This document shows positions 16,906 through 26,600 of a stretch of 64,000 bases of DNA, piece by piece. Position 1 is the first letter of the stretch. Each line of letters opens with the position of its first letter. Where the stretch lies: contig JACPYP010000022.1 of assembly GCA_016195985.1 (NCBI GenBank), positions 62,001 through 126,000 on the forward strand, in the 5' to 3' direction. The DNA comes from Acidobacteriota bacterium (GTDB lineage Bacteria; Acidobacteriota; Holophagae; Holophagales; Holophagaceae). The position numbers and the translations under genes are program-made. Under the pieces are notes generated by a model that was not told where the DNA came from, did no database searches, and saw nothing but the letters and a program-made list of their open reading frames with translations.

Positions 16906-18783
16906 TCACGGGGCCGAGGCGCAGGTTCTCAGCCACTCCAGGTAATGCGCCTCGCCCTCCGGACTGGGGCCGTCGTGGCCTCGCCCAGGTTCGGCCCGGA
17001 AGGTGACTTTGGCGCCGGCCGCCCGCAGCCCTTCCACCATCTGAACCGTCTTGGCGAAGGGGCAATTGCGATCCTCCGTGCCATGAACAATGAAGAAAGT
17101 CTCGCCCTTGAGAGCGGCCAGGTTCAAGGGATCCCGGGCGTCGGGATGGCCCGCGCCCAGCCACGCAGGCCCCAGGTCGGGCTGTCCGGCGAATACGGCC
17201 AACCCGCGAAACCGCCCGGGCTGCTCCAGGGCCGTCCGGTAGACCCCGTACCCCCCCATGCTGAATCCCGCCAGGAACACGCGATGGGGGTCCACGGGGT
17301 AGTGGGCCAGCACGTCGGCCAGAGCCTCCCGCAGGTCGTCCTGGGCCTGGTCCGCGCTGTAGCAGTTCGACGTCCCCCGCCCCCTCGGCGCCAGCTGAAG
17401 CCAGCCTTCCGGGGCCCGGCTGCGGTCGAGCATGCCCCGGTCATCGTCGCCGCTGCCGTGGAGGTACACCAGCAAGGGCACGCGGGCGCCGGCCGCCAAA
17501 CCCTCCGGCACTCGGACCGTGTAGGGTTGGAGGGTCCCATCCAGACCGGAGCGGTAGGCCCGGCGCTGAAGGCCCGTCCGGGCGGCCACGGGATCCTGGC
17601 CTTGGACCACGGCCCGCAGATCGCGGTCCAGTTCTTCCAGGGCCACCCGCAGCCCACCGGCAGTCTCGTGCGGCTTGAGGCGGGCCAGGGCCGCCTCTGC
17701 CTCCCCCAAGCGGAAGGCGAGGGTGTGGCGGCTGCCCGGGGCAAGCGTCTTTGCGGCATTCACGGCTGCGCGGCCCGCCGGCAGGTCCAGGGTCGGCAGG
17801 ACCGTGAACCCGCGCCGGCTGGCCGGAACGCCAGGCCCCTCGATCTCCAGCTGATAGCCGCCCGCCGAGAGGCGAAGGCCCAGGTCCGGGCAGGCCTTCG
17901 TGAGCCCAGGGCCCACAGGAACGTCCAGCCGTCGGCGCAGGAGAGCTTCTCCCTCGCCACTGAACACCCGGATGGACAACGGCAGCCTGGCCCCCTCGGC
18001 TCCGATGGCGGCCACCCTCAACCCCAGCGATTCTCCCGCCCGGAGGTTCGACCGCAGCGGCTCCGCGGCCCAGGCGACATTCGCCGAAGCCCGAGGGGCC
18101 TCGAAGATCAAAGGATGGTACCGCCGGGGGCTGTTTTCCGAATCGATGCGGGGATCCTCCACCAGGACGTGCCGCGCCTTGCCATCTCCGCCTTGGGCCT
18201 GCACATAGGCCAAGTTGAGCCCCAGTTCGCCCACCAGTCCGCCCCCTTGGGCCAGCCAGGGATGGTACGAAGGAACCGAGGACCAGGGCACCAGCACCTC
18301 GAACGAAGCCCTGCCGTTCGCTTCCTTCCAGGCGAAGCGCGCGCCCGGCAGCGCCGTCATATCGAGATTCCGGTCCCGGTACCAGGTAAACGCATGTTGC
18401 CAGGTGCGCTGGCCTTCAGGCTGGGGCGAAAAACCCAGCACCCGGAACGCCTCCGCCGGCGCCCCGCCGGGGGCAGGCGTGGCCAGCACGAGCAGCACCC
18501 CATCCCCGTTCTGGTAGGCCCGGTCCCGGCAACGCACCTCGTCCTGGGCCGCCTCCACCTGCACGTACAGGAAGTCCGCCCCATAGGCGAGGCGGGCCTG
18601 AACCCGGGCAGAGCCGGCCTCAGGGGGTCGGAGGGTGAAGGCGGGGAGGCCCGCCAAGGCTTCGTCCAGCACTCCGTCGATCTTTGGCGCACGCTCCAGG
18701 AACGGCACGCTCAGGGGACGCGGCAAGGTTCCAGCCATCCCTGCCATGCAGACCAACGCCAATCCCATCCATCGCCAGCCCAC
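16906..18783 (-). CDS. Secreted two-domain esterase (CBM9-like domain plus alpha/beta hydrolase)
   Basis: The 625-residue exported protein starts with a signal peptide (about 1-19). Residues 25-215 resemble CBM9/DOMON-type carbohydrate-binding modules (KIDGVLDEA, NGDGVLLVL, FEVLVPWSSV). The C-terminal part from about 400 is an alpha/beta hydrolase of the PHB-depolymerase/prolyl-oligopeptidase group: LLVYLHGSGDDD, nucleophile Ser508 in GFSMGG, Asp571 in HGTEDRNCP and His603 in GRGHDG. A polysaccharide or feruloyl-type esterase is plausible but the substrate is not shown. The start is GTG 18783 with GGGAGG 7 bp upstream. It follows the transporter on the same strand. Confidence 0.85.
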   Translation of the reverse strand: MGWRWMGLALVCMAGMAGTLPRPLSVPFLERAPKIDGVLDEALAGLPAFTLRPPEAGSARVQARLAYGADFLYVQVEAAQDEVRCRDRAYQNGDGVLLVLATPAPGGAPAEAFRVLGFSPQPEGQRTWQHAFTWYRDRNLDMTALPGARFAWKEANGRASFEVLVPWSSVPSYHPWLAQGGGLVGELGLNLAYVQAQGGDGKARHVLVEDPRIDSENSPRRYHPLIFEAPRASANVAWAAEPLRSNLRAGESLGLRVAAIGAEGARLPLSIRVFSGEGEALLRRRLDVPVGPGLTKACPDLGLRLSAGGYQLEIEGPGVPASRRGFTVLPTLDLPAGRAAVNAAKTLAPGSRHTLAFRLGEAEAALARLKPHETAGGLRVALEELDRDLRAVVQGQDPVAARTGLQRRAYRSGLDGTLQPYTVRVPEGLAAGARVPLLVYLHGSGDDDRGMLDRSRAPEGWLQLAPRGRGTSNCYSADQAQDDLREALADVLAHYPVDPHRVFLAGFSMGGYGVYRTALEQPGRFRGLAVFAGQPDLGPAWLGAGHPDARDPLNLAALKGETFFIVHGTEDRNCPFAKTVQMVEGLRAAGAKVTFRAEPGRGHDGPSPEGEAHYLEWLRTCASAP

Positions 18784-18839
18784 CGCAGGACCTCCCGACC
18801 AAAGGGTTGTCTACGGGTGGCGGCGGCTTCGAGTTAGCC

Positions 18840-20525
18840 CTACATGATGAGGGCCAACAACACTTGGGCCAGCACGATCTTGAGGATGGTGGCCAGGGGG
18901 TAGACCGTGGCGAATCCGACATTGGGCAGCTCGTTGCCCGTCTGGTGGTTGGCGTAGCCCAGCACCACAGGCTGCGTGTGCGTGCCCGCCAGGATGCCGA
19001 ACATCACGTTGAGCGGAATGCCGAAAACCTTGTGGCCCAGCACCATGGTCAGGGAGTCCGCCACGAAGCAGACCAGGAAGGCCGCTCCAAGGAAGAGCGG
19101 CAGCACCGACGCGTCCTTCGACACGATGGCCCTGAATCCCTCGCCGGATATCACGCCGATGCCTGCGGCGAACAGCACCAGGCCGAACTGCCGGATGGTG
19201 TGGTTGGCGCTGTAGGGGAAATTCCACACCAGGGGCCCGATGCGGTGGTAGCGGCCCAGCACCAGGGCCGCGGCCAGGGGCCCCCCGGCGAAACCCAGCT
19301 TGAAGACGATGCCATGGCTCAGGGGAATGGGCAGCTGGCCCAGGGCCAAGCCCGCCGCCAGGCCCATGGCGAACGTGAGGAAACTCACTTCGCTGAGATC
19401 GCGGTAGCTGTCGCCGAAGAACTCCTCGATGGCCTCGATGTTGTCCCGGCGGGTGGTCACGCGGACGCGGTCGCCCAGCTCCAGCACGGTGTCTCCATCG
19501 GGCACGAACCAGAGGTCGCCCCGGCGCACGCGGGTGACGATGGCGCCGTGCTGGTTGATGAGGTCGAGTTTCCTCAGCGGCACGCCCACCACGTCCCAGC
19601 GCGACACGAAGACCCGCGTGGCATCCAGGGCGCTCTGATCGCGGTCCAGCTCCACGTGGCTGCGTTCGCCGATGAGCGCCTCGACCTTTTTCAGATCCTC
19701 CGGCGAACCCACCACGGTCACGAGGTCATCGACCTTCAAGCGGAAATCCGGCCCCGGAATCAGCAGTTCCGCCTTGCGCAGCACGCGGCCGAACACCACA
19801 TGGAGGCTTTGCGGCGACCGGAGGTCGTGCTTGCTCAGGGTCTCCGCCTCGGGCTGGGTCACGCGCACGGTCCAGACTTCCAGCTTCTGGTGGCCCGTCT
19901 GGTAGTCCTTGAGGCCGTCCGCCTCCTCCTTCAGGTTCACGCGGAACACCTTCGCGCTGACCATGATGACGAGCATGGGCACCAGCACGCCGATGGGATA
20001 GGCGATGGCGGAGGCCACCGTGGGCTGGGCCAGTTCCACGGGGCCCACGCCCGCCATGGCCTTCACGCGTTCGATGACGCCCGCCAGGGCCGGCATGTTG
20101 GTGAAACTGCCCGTGAGCAGGCCCGCCGCATAGCGGGCGTTGAATCCCATGAGGCGCGCCAGCAGCACCACGAAGCCCGTGGAGGCAATCATCACCAGGA
20201 AGACCACGGCGTTCTTCTTCATGCCCTCGCGGCTGAAGGCGGCCCAGAAGCTGTGGGAGATGGACAGGCCCATGGCGTAGACGAACACGGCCAGGCCCAA
20301 TTCATAAACCAGCTTCATCTCCTTTGAAATATCCTTCTTCAGGCCCGGATCCAGCCCCGGGGCCATGACCAGGGCGCCCAGGGCGATGCCCGCGAAGAGG
20401 ATGCTGGCGATGCCGAAGGAGGCGCCGGCGATGCGAATCTTGCTGATGGGGTAGCCCAGGGCCACCACCGCGAAGAGCATCAGCAGCGGGTTGTGCGCGA
20501 AGAAGAAGAGGACTTGCTCGATCAT
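18840..20525 (-). CDS. AspT/YidE-family membrane transporter with TrkA-C domains
   Basis: The 561-residue protein matches the aspartate:alanine exchanger family. There are two blocks of about five to six membrane helices (about 5-190 and 385-560) separated by a soluble region (about 205-375) holding two TrkA-C domains (for example FRLKVDDLVTVVGSPEDL and LELGDRVRVTTRRDNI). Such proteins exchange amino or dicarboxylic acids, though most homologues are uncharacterised. The ATG at 20525 has CGGAG 5 bp upstream. It lies between the cysteine desulfurase homologue (31 bp upstream) and the esterase (56 bp downstream), probably in one transcript. Confidence 0.88.
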   Translation of the reverse strand: MIEQVLFFFAHNPLLMLFAVVALGYPISKIRIAGASFGIASILFAGIALGALVMAPGLDPGLKKDISKEMKLVYELGLAVFVYAMGLSISHSFWAAFSREGMKKNAVVFLVMIASTGFVVLLARLMGFNARYAAGLLTGSFTNMPALAGVIERVKAMAGVGPVELAQPTVASAIAYPIGVLVPMLVIMVSAKVFRVNLKEEADGLKDYQTGHQKLEVWTVRVTQPEAETLSKHDLRSPQSLHVVFGRVLRKAELLIPGPDFRLKVDDLVTVVGSPEDLKKVEALIGERSHVELDRDQSALDATRVFVSRWDVVGVPLRKLDLINQHGAIVTRVRRGDLWFVPDGDTVLELGDRVRVTTRRDNIEAIEEFFGDSYRDLSEVSFLTFAMGLAAGLALGQLPIPLSHGIVFKLGFAGGPLAAALVLGRYHRIGPLVWNFPYSANHTIRQFGLVLFAAGIGVISGEGFRAIVSKDASVLPLFLGAAFLVCFVADSLTMVLGHKVFGIPLNVMFGILAGTHTQPVVLGYANHQTGNELPNVGFATVYPLATILKIVLAQVLLALIM

Positions 20526-20556
20526 GCATGCTCCGCGTCAGGTTCCATCCGGGCCA

Positions 20557-21591
20557 TCAGGTCGTTCGCTTGAGAGCCGCAAGGAGGGATTCCACCTCAT
20601 CGGCCCGGGCATCGGGAAGCAATGAGAATCGAAGCACCGAGCGGGCCTCCTCCAGGCTGTGGCCCAGGGCCGTGATGGCGTGGCTGGGTTTTACGGAGCC
20701 GCTGTGGCAGGCGCTGCCGGTGCTCACCGCGAAACCGGCCAGATCCAGGGCGGCGTGCAGCCCTTCGCCGTTCCGGCCCCGGAAGAGCAGGCAGCTGGTG
20801 TTGGGCAGGCGGGGCGAAGCGCCGCCGATGACCTCGATGCCGCGGTCCCAGGACAGGACCTCGGCTTCGAAGCGGTCGCGCAGCGGAGCGAGGGCCGCGT
20901 TCTTCGCCAGGCGCTCGGGCAGATGATGGGCCGCCGCCGCCAAACCGAGGATGGCGGGCAGATCCTCCGTGCCGCCCCGGCGCCGGCGCTCCTGGGGGCC
21001 TTCCATCACGGCCTCCCAGGGCAGCCCCGGCCTCATCCACAGCAGGGCCGCGCCCCGGGGGCCGCCCATCTTGTGGCCGCTGAACACCGCCGCATCGCAG
21101 TCCGACAGGTCCACGGGCACCTTGCCCCAGGCCTGGGCGCAATCCTTGATGCGCACGGCGCCGGGAAGCTGGGGCATGTCGTAGCAGATGCCCGTTTCGT
21201 TGTTGGCCGCCATCTGGGCCACCAGGGCCGCGCCCTCGGGCACCTCGGGCAGCCAACGCACCTGCGTCCACGCGCGCAGGGGGTTCAGACAGGCGCTGTG
21301 CTCGCCCGGAAAGACCGCGACGGGCAGCCCCCCCAGGGCGGGGCGGAGGCCCTCCAGCAGAAGGTGCAGGGCCTCGGTCGCGCTGGCGCAGAACACCAGT
21401 TCCCCAGGTGCCACATGGAGTCCCCCGGCCAGGCTCCGGCGGGCCTCCTCGAGCAGGTGCCGGGCCCGCTGGCCCTCGCGGTGGGTGCTGGTGGGATTGG
21501 CCCAGGCCTCCGCAAGGGCCCGCTGCACGGCCGCCACGGCCTCGGGATGGGGAGGCGCGGAGGCGTTGGCGTCAACATAGAGGCGAGGCAT
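20557..21591 (-). CDS. Cysteine desulfurase-like class V aminotransferase
   Basis: This 344-residue PLP enzyme resembles NifS/IscS, which take sulfur from cysteine for Fe-S clusters and thio-modifications. The PLP lysine is Lys174 in FSGHKMGGPRG, the catalytic cysteine is Cys295 in STGSACHSGS, and RRGGTED matches the RxGTE motif. It is shorter than housekeeping IscS (about 400 residues) and no iscU, fdx or hsc genes are nearby. It may therefore feed another acceptor, such as the tRNA thiolation enzyme encoded at 6.9 kb. That link is inference. Confidence 0.88.
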   Translation of the reverse strand: MPRLYVDANASAPPHPEAVAAVQRALAEAWANPTSTHREGQRARHLLEEARRSLAGGLHVAPGELVFCASATEALHLLLEGLRPALGGLPVAVFPGEHSACLNPLRAWTQVRWLPEVPEGAALVAQMAANNETGICYDMPQLPGAVRIKDCAQAWGKVPVDLSDCDAAVFSGHKMGGPRGAALLWMRPGLPWEAVMEGPQERRRRGGTEDLPAILGLAAAAHHLPERLAKNAALAPLRDRFEAEVLSWDRGIEVIGGASPRLPNTSCLLFRGRNGEGLHAALDLAGFAVSTGSACHSGSVKPSHAITALGHSLEEARSVLRFSLLPDARADEVESLLAALKRTT

Positions 21592-21639
21592 TCCCCCAGT
21601 CTACAGAGCGGCGAGGCCCCAGGAGGCGGTTCCCCCTCC

Positions 21640-23646
21640 TCAGAAACGGCGGCGTGCGATGAGGTTCAGCTCGCGGCCTCGCGTGAAGAAATAGCCGCCT
21701 TCCACCAGCGGCTGGCGCTCGTGGGCGTTCAAGGCGTTGTGGACCGTGACCTGGAACTCCGTGTGCTTCCAGAGTTCCAGGGCCCGCAGGGACAGATCCA
21801 GGGTCGAGCCTGATGGCAGGTCGGCGTAGGGCCCCTGGTCGTAGGACGGATGGAAGGTTCCCCCGGCCCCCAGGTCCATGCCGGCGTTCCGCGAGCGGGA
21901 GAACGTGCGGTAGCGCCCGGAGAAGACGAGGCTGCGGCTGGGCCTCCAAACCACCCCGAGGGATCCCACCACGGGCGGAAGGTAGAGCGCCTCCCCGCCA
22001 GGCGTGGCGTAAAGCTGGCGGGGGGTGAGCCGCACGTCGTAGGAGCGCTGGTAGGACAGGCTCGCATCCACGTCGAAAACCCGCGTCTCGTAGCGGAGCG
22101 ATCCGCTCGTGTCCCAGTAGCGGTAGCCTCCCACGCTTGCCGCACGCACCTGGTTGAAGCCCCGAGCCTCGGCGAAGTCCCAGTCGAATCCCATCAAGTG
22201 GCTGTACTTCCCGATGGCGCCGTTCCATTCCACGGACCAGGGACCGCCCAACCCGCGCTTCAACCATAGGCTGAGTTGCTGGTTGCGCTCGGGCTTGAGC
22301 TCCTGGCCCTGAACGTAGGGAACGAAGCTGGAACCGGCGGAACCGCTTCCGAAGCGGTACCACAGGTCCATGTAGCGCAGGCCCTCGGCGTAGCGGATGC
22401 CGCCTTCCGTGGGGCCTTCGCGGTACTGGGCCGACACCGAGGGAAGCACGCCGATGTTCGTGAACCCGGAAACCCGCTCCAGACGGAGCCCTCCTTCCAG
22501 GGAGAGGGATGGATTGATCCGCTCCAGCACTGCCACGGCCGCGCCCCCTGCCCCTCGGCGGACCGAGAAATTCATCACGCTCTGATCCAGGGGGCCCTGG
22601 TCCGGGCCCCCGCGCAACCAGGCATTCCGCGCGTCCAGGCTCACCTGGATCGAGGTCCCCGCCACCTCGTACTGCGCTTCCACCCTCAGGGAGGCCCGGG
22701 ATTCCTTCACCTGGTCCCAATTGGCCTGGGTCTGGGTGGTGGCCGAGGAGGCCAACCCCCACTTGGAAACGATGTGATCGCCCCCCAGGGCCACCTTCAT
22801 CCGCCAGCCGTCGGGGAGTTCAAGGGCCTGCGTGCCCTCGATGAAGGAGTAGCCCCAGCGCCGCCCGCAAAAGGCCGTGTCGAAATAATCGTGCTGAAGG
22901 TGGCGGGCCATGAGCTCGAAGTCCCCCTTCTGGACCAGCCCGCCCACCTGCCAGCTGGGGTCTTTGCGGTCCATCCGGTCGCCCTTGGCGAAGTCCGACC
23001 CGGCCTGGCGGACATCTTCGCCGCCCCAGCGCGTGACATCCCCGAACCAGGCGTACTGGCCGTCGCCCCCCCAGCGGTCGCCGCCCCGGGCGTGGAACAA
23101 GGATTTGTCGAAGCGGTCGGCATTGAGCGACTGGCTCAGGCGAACATCCACGCCCCCCTTCTGATCCGCGCCTTCAAAGGGAATGAGATCGACGACCATG
23201 TCCACGGCGCCGGCGGTGCCGTTCCGGTAGCTGGCGGCGGGACCGGTGTAGACGCGGACCTCCTTGAGCCCTTCCAGGAAGCCCGTGCTCCAATCCTGGT
23301 CGGCGCCGCCGAACCAGGCTTTGTTCAGGCTGTGCCCCTTGAACAGGATCAGGACCCGGGACATCTGGCTGGCCGAGAGTTGCGTTCCCGCATCCGAGGA
23401 AACCAAGGGGCCCGAGGCAGGAAAGGACCTCGAACGGTCCCGGGCGATCCGGATTCCCGGAAGGGTGGCCAAGAGGTCGGCCAGATCCCGGGCGCCGGAA
23501 TTCAAAATGTCCTCACGGGTGAGCACCCGCATCCCCGGAAGGCCTTCGAAGCCCGCGGCCGCGGCCCCCTCCGCCCCGCCCCACAGCAGAGGTTGGGACA
23601 GGACCAGGGGAGCCAGGCCCCTCAACAACTGGCGGAAACACGTCAT
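21640..23646 (-). CDS. TonB-dependent outer-membrane receptor
   Basis: The 668-residue protein has a signal peptide (about 1-25), a plug domain (about 38-150, with REDILNSGARDLADLLATLP and VEVRVYTGPAA-like YTGPAASYRNGTAG) and a C-terminal beta-barrel of alternating aromatic strands ending in Phe (RRRF), which is needed for Bam insertion. I see no clear TonB box. Start choice: ATG 23646 has AAAGGA upstream and gives a normal signal peptide, whereas the longer frame adds over 100 Pro/Ser-rich residues. It begins 46 bp after the giant DUF11 gene on the same strand, so co-expression is likely. No siderophore genes are nearby. Confidence 0.88.
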   Translation of the reverse strand: MTCFRQLLRGLAPLVLSQPLLWGGAEGAAAAGFEGLPGMRVLTREDILNSGARDLADLLATLPGIRIARDRSRSFPASGPLVSSDAGTQLSASQMSRVLILFKGHSLNKAWFGGADQDWSTGFLEGLKEVRVYTGPAASYRNGTAGAVDMVVDLIPFEGADQKGGVDVRLSQSLNADRFDKSLFHARGGDRWGGDGQYAWFGDVTRWGGEDVRQAGSDFAKGDRMDRKDPSWQVGGLVQKGDFELMARHLQHDYFDTAFCGRRWGYSFIEGTQALELPDGWRMKVALGGDHIVSKWGLASSATTQTQANWDQVKESRASLRVEAQYEVAGTSIQVSLDARNAWLRGGPDQGPLDQSVMNFSVRRGAGGAAVAVLERINPSLSLEGGLRLERVSGFTNIGVLPSVSAQYREGPTEGGIRYAEGLRYMDLWYRFGSGSAGSSFVPYVQGQELKPERNQQLSLWLKRGLGGPWSVEWNGAIGKYSHLMGFDWDFAEARGFNQVRAASVGGYRYWDTSGSLRYETRVFDVDASLSYQRSYDVRLTPRQLYATPGGEALYLPPVVGSLGVVWRPSRSLVFSGRYRTFSRSRNAGMDLGAGGTFHPSYDQGPYADLPSGSTLDLSLRALELWKHTEFQVTVHNALNAHERQPLVEGGYFFTRGRELNLIARRRF

Positions 23647-23692
23647 GGCAGATCCTTTGGCTGAGCGCGCTGAATGTCGAAGCTCCGGCGGG

Positions 23693-26600
23693 TCATGGCC
23701 CGCATCCCTGCACCGGGGTGCGGGCGCTCGCCTGGACCGTTCCGCCATTGCTGGTGAGGAAGACGGCGTGGTTCGCCAGGTAGAGATAGGGCAGGCGGAC
23801 GGCCATCCGGGTGGAAATCCGGATGGAGAAGGATTGCCCCGGCAGAACCGTTCCCACGGACCAGGTGTTGGTGGTTCCCAGGTCGGGAGCCGGACTGGCG
23901 GACAGGAACTGGACCTTCGGATCCAGGACCGACGTGATGACCACGTCCCTGGCGGTGACATTCGACACGTTGGAATAGGTCACCACATAGTCGATCGCGC
24001 CGCCGCAGGACACGGAGGATTGCAGGGAAGCATCGGAGATGGCCATTTGCGGAATGCCCACGGCGGCCTGGGTGACCTGGTTCCCCGGCTGGCTCAGATC
24101 GCCGTCCGTGGAGGTCTGGGCGTTGTTGGTGCCGCCTCCCGTGGCATCGAAGTTCACCGTGGCCTGGTTGAGGATCCGGTCCACGCCCGCCGGAAGCGGA
24201 GAATGGATGCGCACCTGGAAGCTGAGCGGAAGCTGCGCTCCGGGAGGGAGGACCAGGTTGGACACCCGCAGCGTCGGAGTTTCGGACAGGACCGTCGCCC
24301 CGGCCGGCACCACCACGCTTCCGGGCGCATACGTGGTGTTGGCGGGAAGAACATCGACGAACTCCACGCCCTGCATCAGGAAGCCGGAGGGGTTGCTGAT
24401 GAGGATGTCGTACCGCAGGTCATCCCCCGGCTCGATGGCCCCGCCATCGACGGGAACCACCAGCTCCGTGGCGCTGAGGCGGGGCATGTTGCCCACGGGA
24501 ATGACCGTGGGCTGCTGCCCGGGCAGGGCCGTGTCCCCGTCCGTGAGGACCGGCGTGTCGTTCGTTCCCGATCCCGTGGAATCGTAGGCGACCGTCCCCT
24601 GGCTGGACAAGACGAGGCCCGGCGAAATGCCGGATTGGACCACCACGTCAGAGACGAGGATGACCGTTCCGCCCGCGGGAATGTCGCCGGTCCACAGGGC
24701 CGCCTGGCTCGAAGCGTCGAACTGGACGGACCCGGAGCTGGCGGAATCGGATCCTGCCACGTGATCCGTGCGGGCCGGCAAGGGCCAGCGGTAGGCGGCG
24801 CCGCTCGAATCCTGGTTTCCCCGGTTCTGGATCACGGTGCGGTACCGGAGGCGGTCTCCGGGCGAGACGAGACCGTCCGCGTCCACATCCCCGGTCAGGG
24901 CCACCGTCAGGGTGGCGCCGTCCAGGTTGGGCCCCGCCCGCAGCGCCAGGACCGTGGCCTGATCACCGGGAACGACCGTGTCGCCGTCCGTGGGAAGCTG
25001 CGCGTCGTTCGTCCCGTCCCCATTCGAATCGAAGCCGAGCGCGCCCTGGCTGACGATCTGGGTGACGCCCGGGGCGACGGGCAGATCCACCCTCACCCGG
25101 AACGCGAGGCTCACCTGTCCGTGGGCCGGAATGTCGAGGCCCTGGACGCGGAGAACGGGCGAGACCGCCGTCAGGACGGTTCCCGTCGGGCTGATGAGGC
25201 TGCCTGCCACGAAGGAGGTGTGGGCGGGAATCGGGTCGGTGTAGTCCGCTCCCAGCACCGGGGTGTTGCCGAGGTTCTGGAAGATCATGGTGTAGAGGAT
25301 CTCGTCGCCGGGGCTGAGGTTCCCGCCGTTCACGTCCGTGGCCGATTTCAGCGCGCGGAGGTCGCTCGGGAGGGCCCCCACCGTCACGGCCGCCGAGGCC
25401 GTGGCCTGGCTGGCGGAACCGCAGGGCGCCGTCACCGTCAGGGTGTAGGTGGTCGCGCTCTCCGGCCCGCTGGACAGAACATAGGTTCCCCCCGAAACGA
25501 TGGGGAGCGCGCCCGGCTCGATGAGGCCCGAGCCGCCAGAGAAGGTGGCCGCGAAGGTCACGGCCTGCCCCGCGCCGATCCCCCCCGGCGTCGCGGTGAA
25601 GGAGGCGATGGCCGGGGCGGGATTCACCACGACCCGAGCCGAATGGTCCGTGCTGCCTCCAGGGCCCGTCAACGTCAGGGTGTAGGTCGTGGTCGCGGCA
25701 GGGGAAACAGGAATGGTTCCGGATCCGGCCGAGACATCCACCGCCAGGTTGCCCGGATTCAACAGGCCGCTGGTCGCGTCGGAGGCCGTCCATCCCAGCG
25801 TGGCGGAACAGCCGCTGGAAATGGCGGGGCCCGCGCTCAGGCTTCCAGTCGGAGCCCCGCCGCCGGAGACCGTGACCAGGGCCGTCGAGACCGCCTGGCT
25901 TGCCGATCCGCAGGGAGCCGTCACCACCAGACTGTACGTGGTGGTGGCCGAGGGTCCCGGATTGAGGATGAAGGGAACCCCCGAAGTCAGGACCTGGCCG
26001 CCAGGGCTGAGGACGCCGGTCCCTCCCGAGAAGGTGGCGTTGAAGGTGACGGAGGCCCCGGCGCTGATCTGCCCCGGCGAAGCCGTGAACGCCGAGATGG
26101 AGGGGGCCGGGTTCACCGTGACGGTGGCGCTGAAGGTGCTCGTCCCGCCTGGACCGCTGAGGGTCAGGGTGTACGTGGTGGTGCTGCCCGGCGAGACGAG
26201 GATCGAGCCGGAACCATTCGCGGCGGGAAGGCTCCCCACGCCGTTGTCGACGCTTCCGCCGGTGGCGTTGGCGGCCGTCCAGTTCAGGGTGGCGCTGCAG
26301 CCCGCCGAGATCGTGGTCCCTCCACTCAGGCTGCCTGCCGGGACGTTCCCCACGGCCACCGTGGCCTGGCGCGTGGCCTGGGAGGCCGCGCCGCAGGGGG
26401 CGGTCACGGTGAGCGTGTACGTGGTGCTGGCGCTGGGCCCTGGATCCAGGACGAGATCCACCCCCGAACTCAGGGGCAGGTTCCCCGGCGTGATGAGGCC
26501 CGTGCCACCCGAGAACGTGGCGGAGAAGGTCACGGGCGCGCCGGCTGCGATGGTGCTGGGCGCCACACCGAAGGCGGCGATGGAGGGCGCCGGATTCACG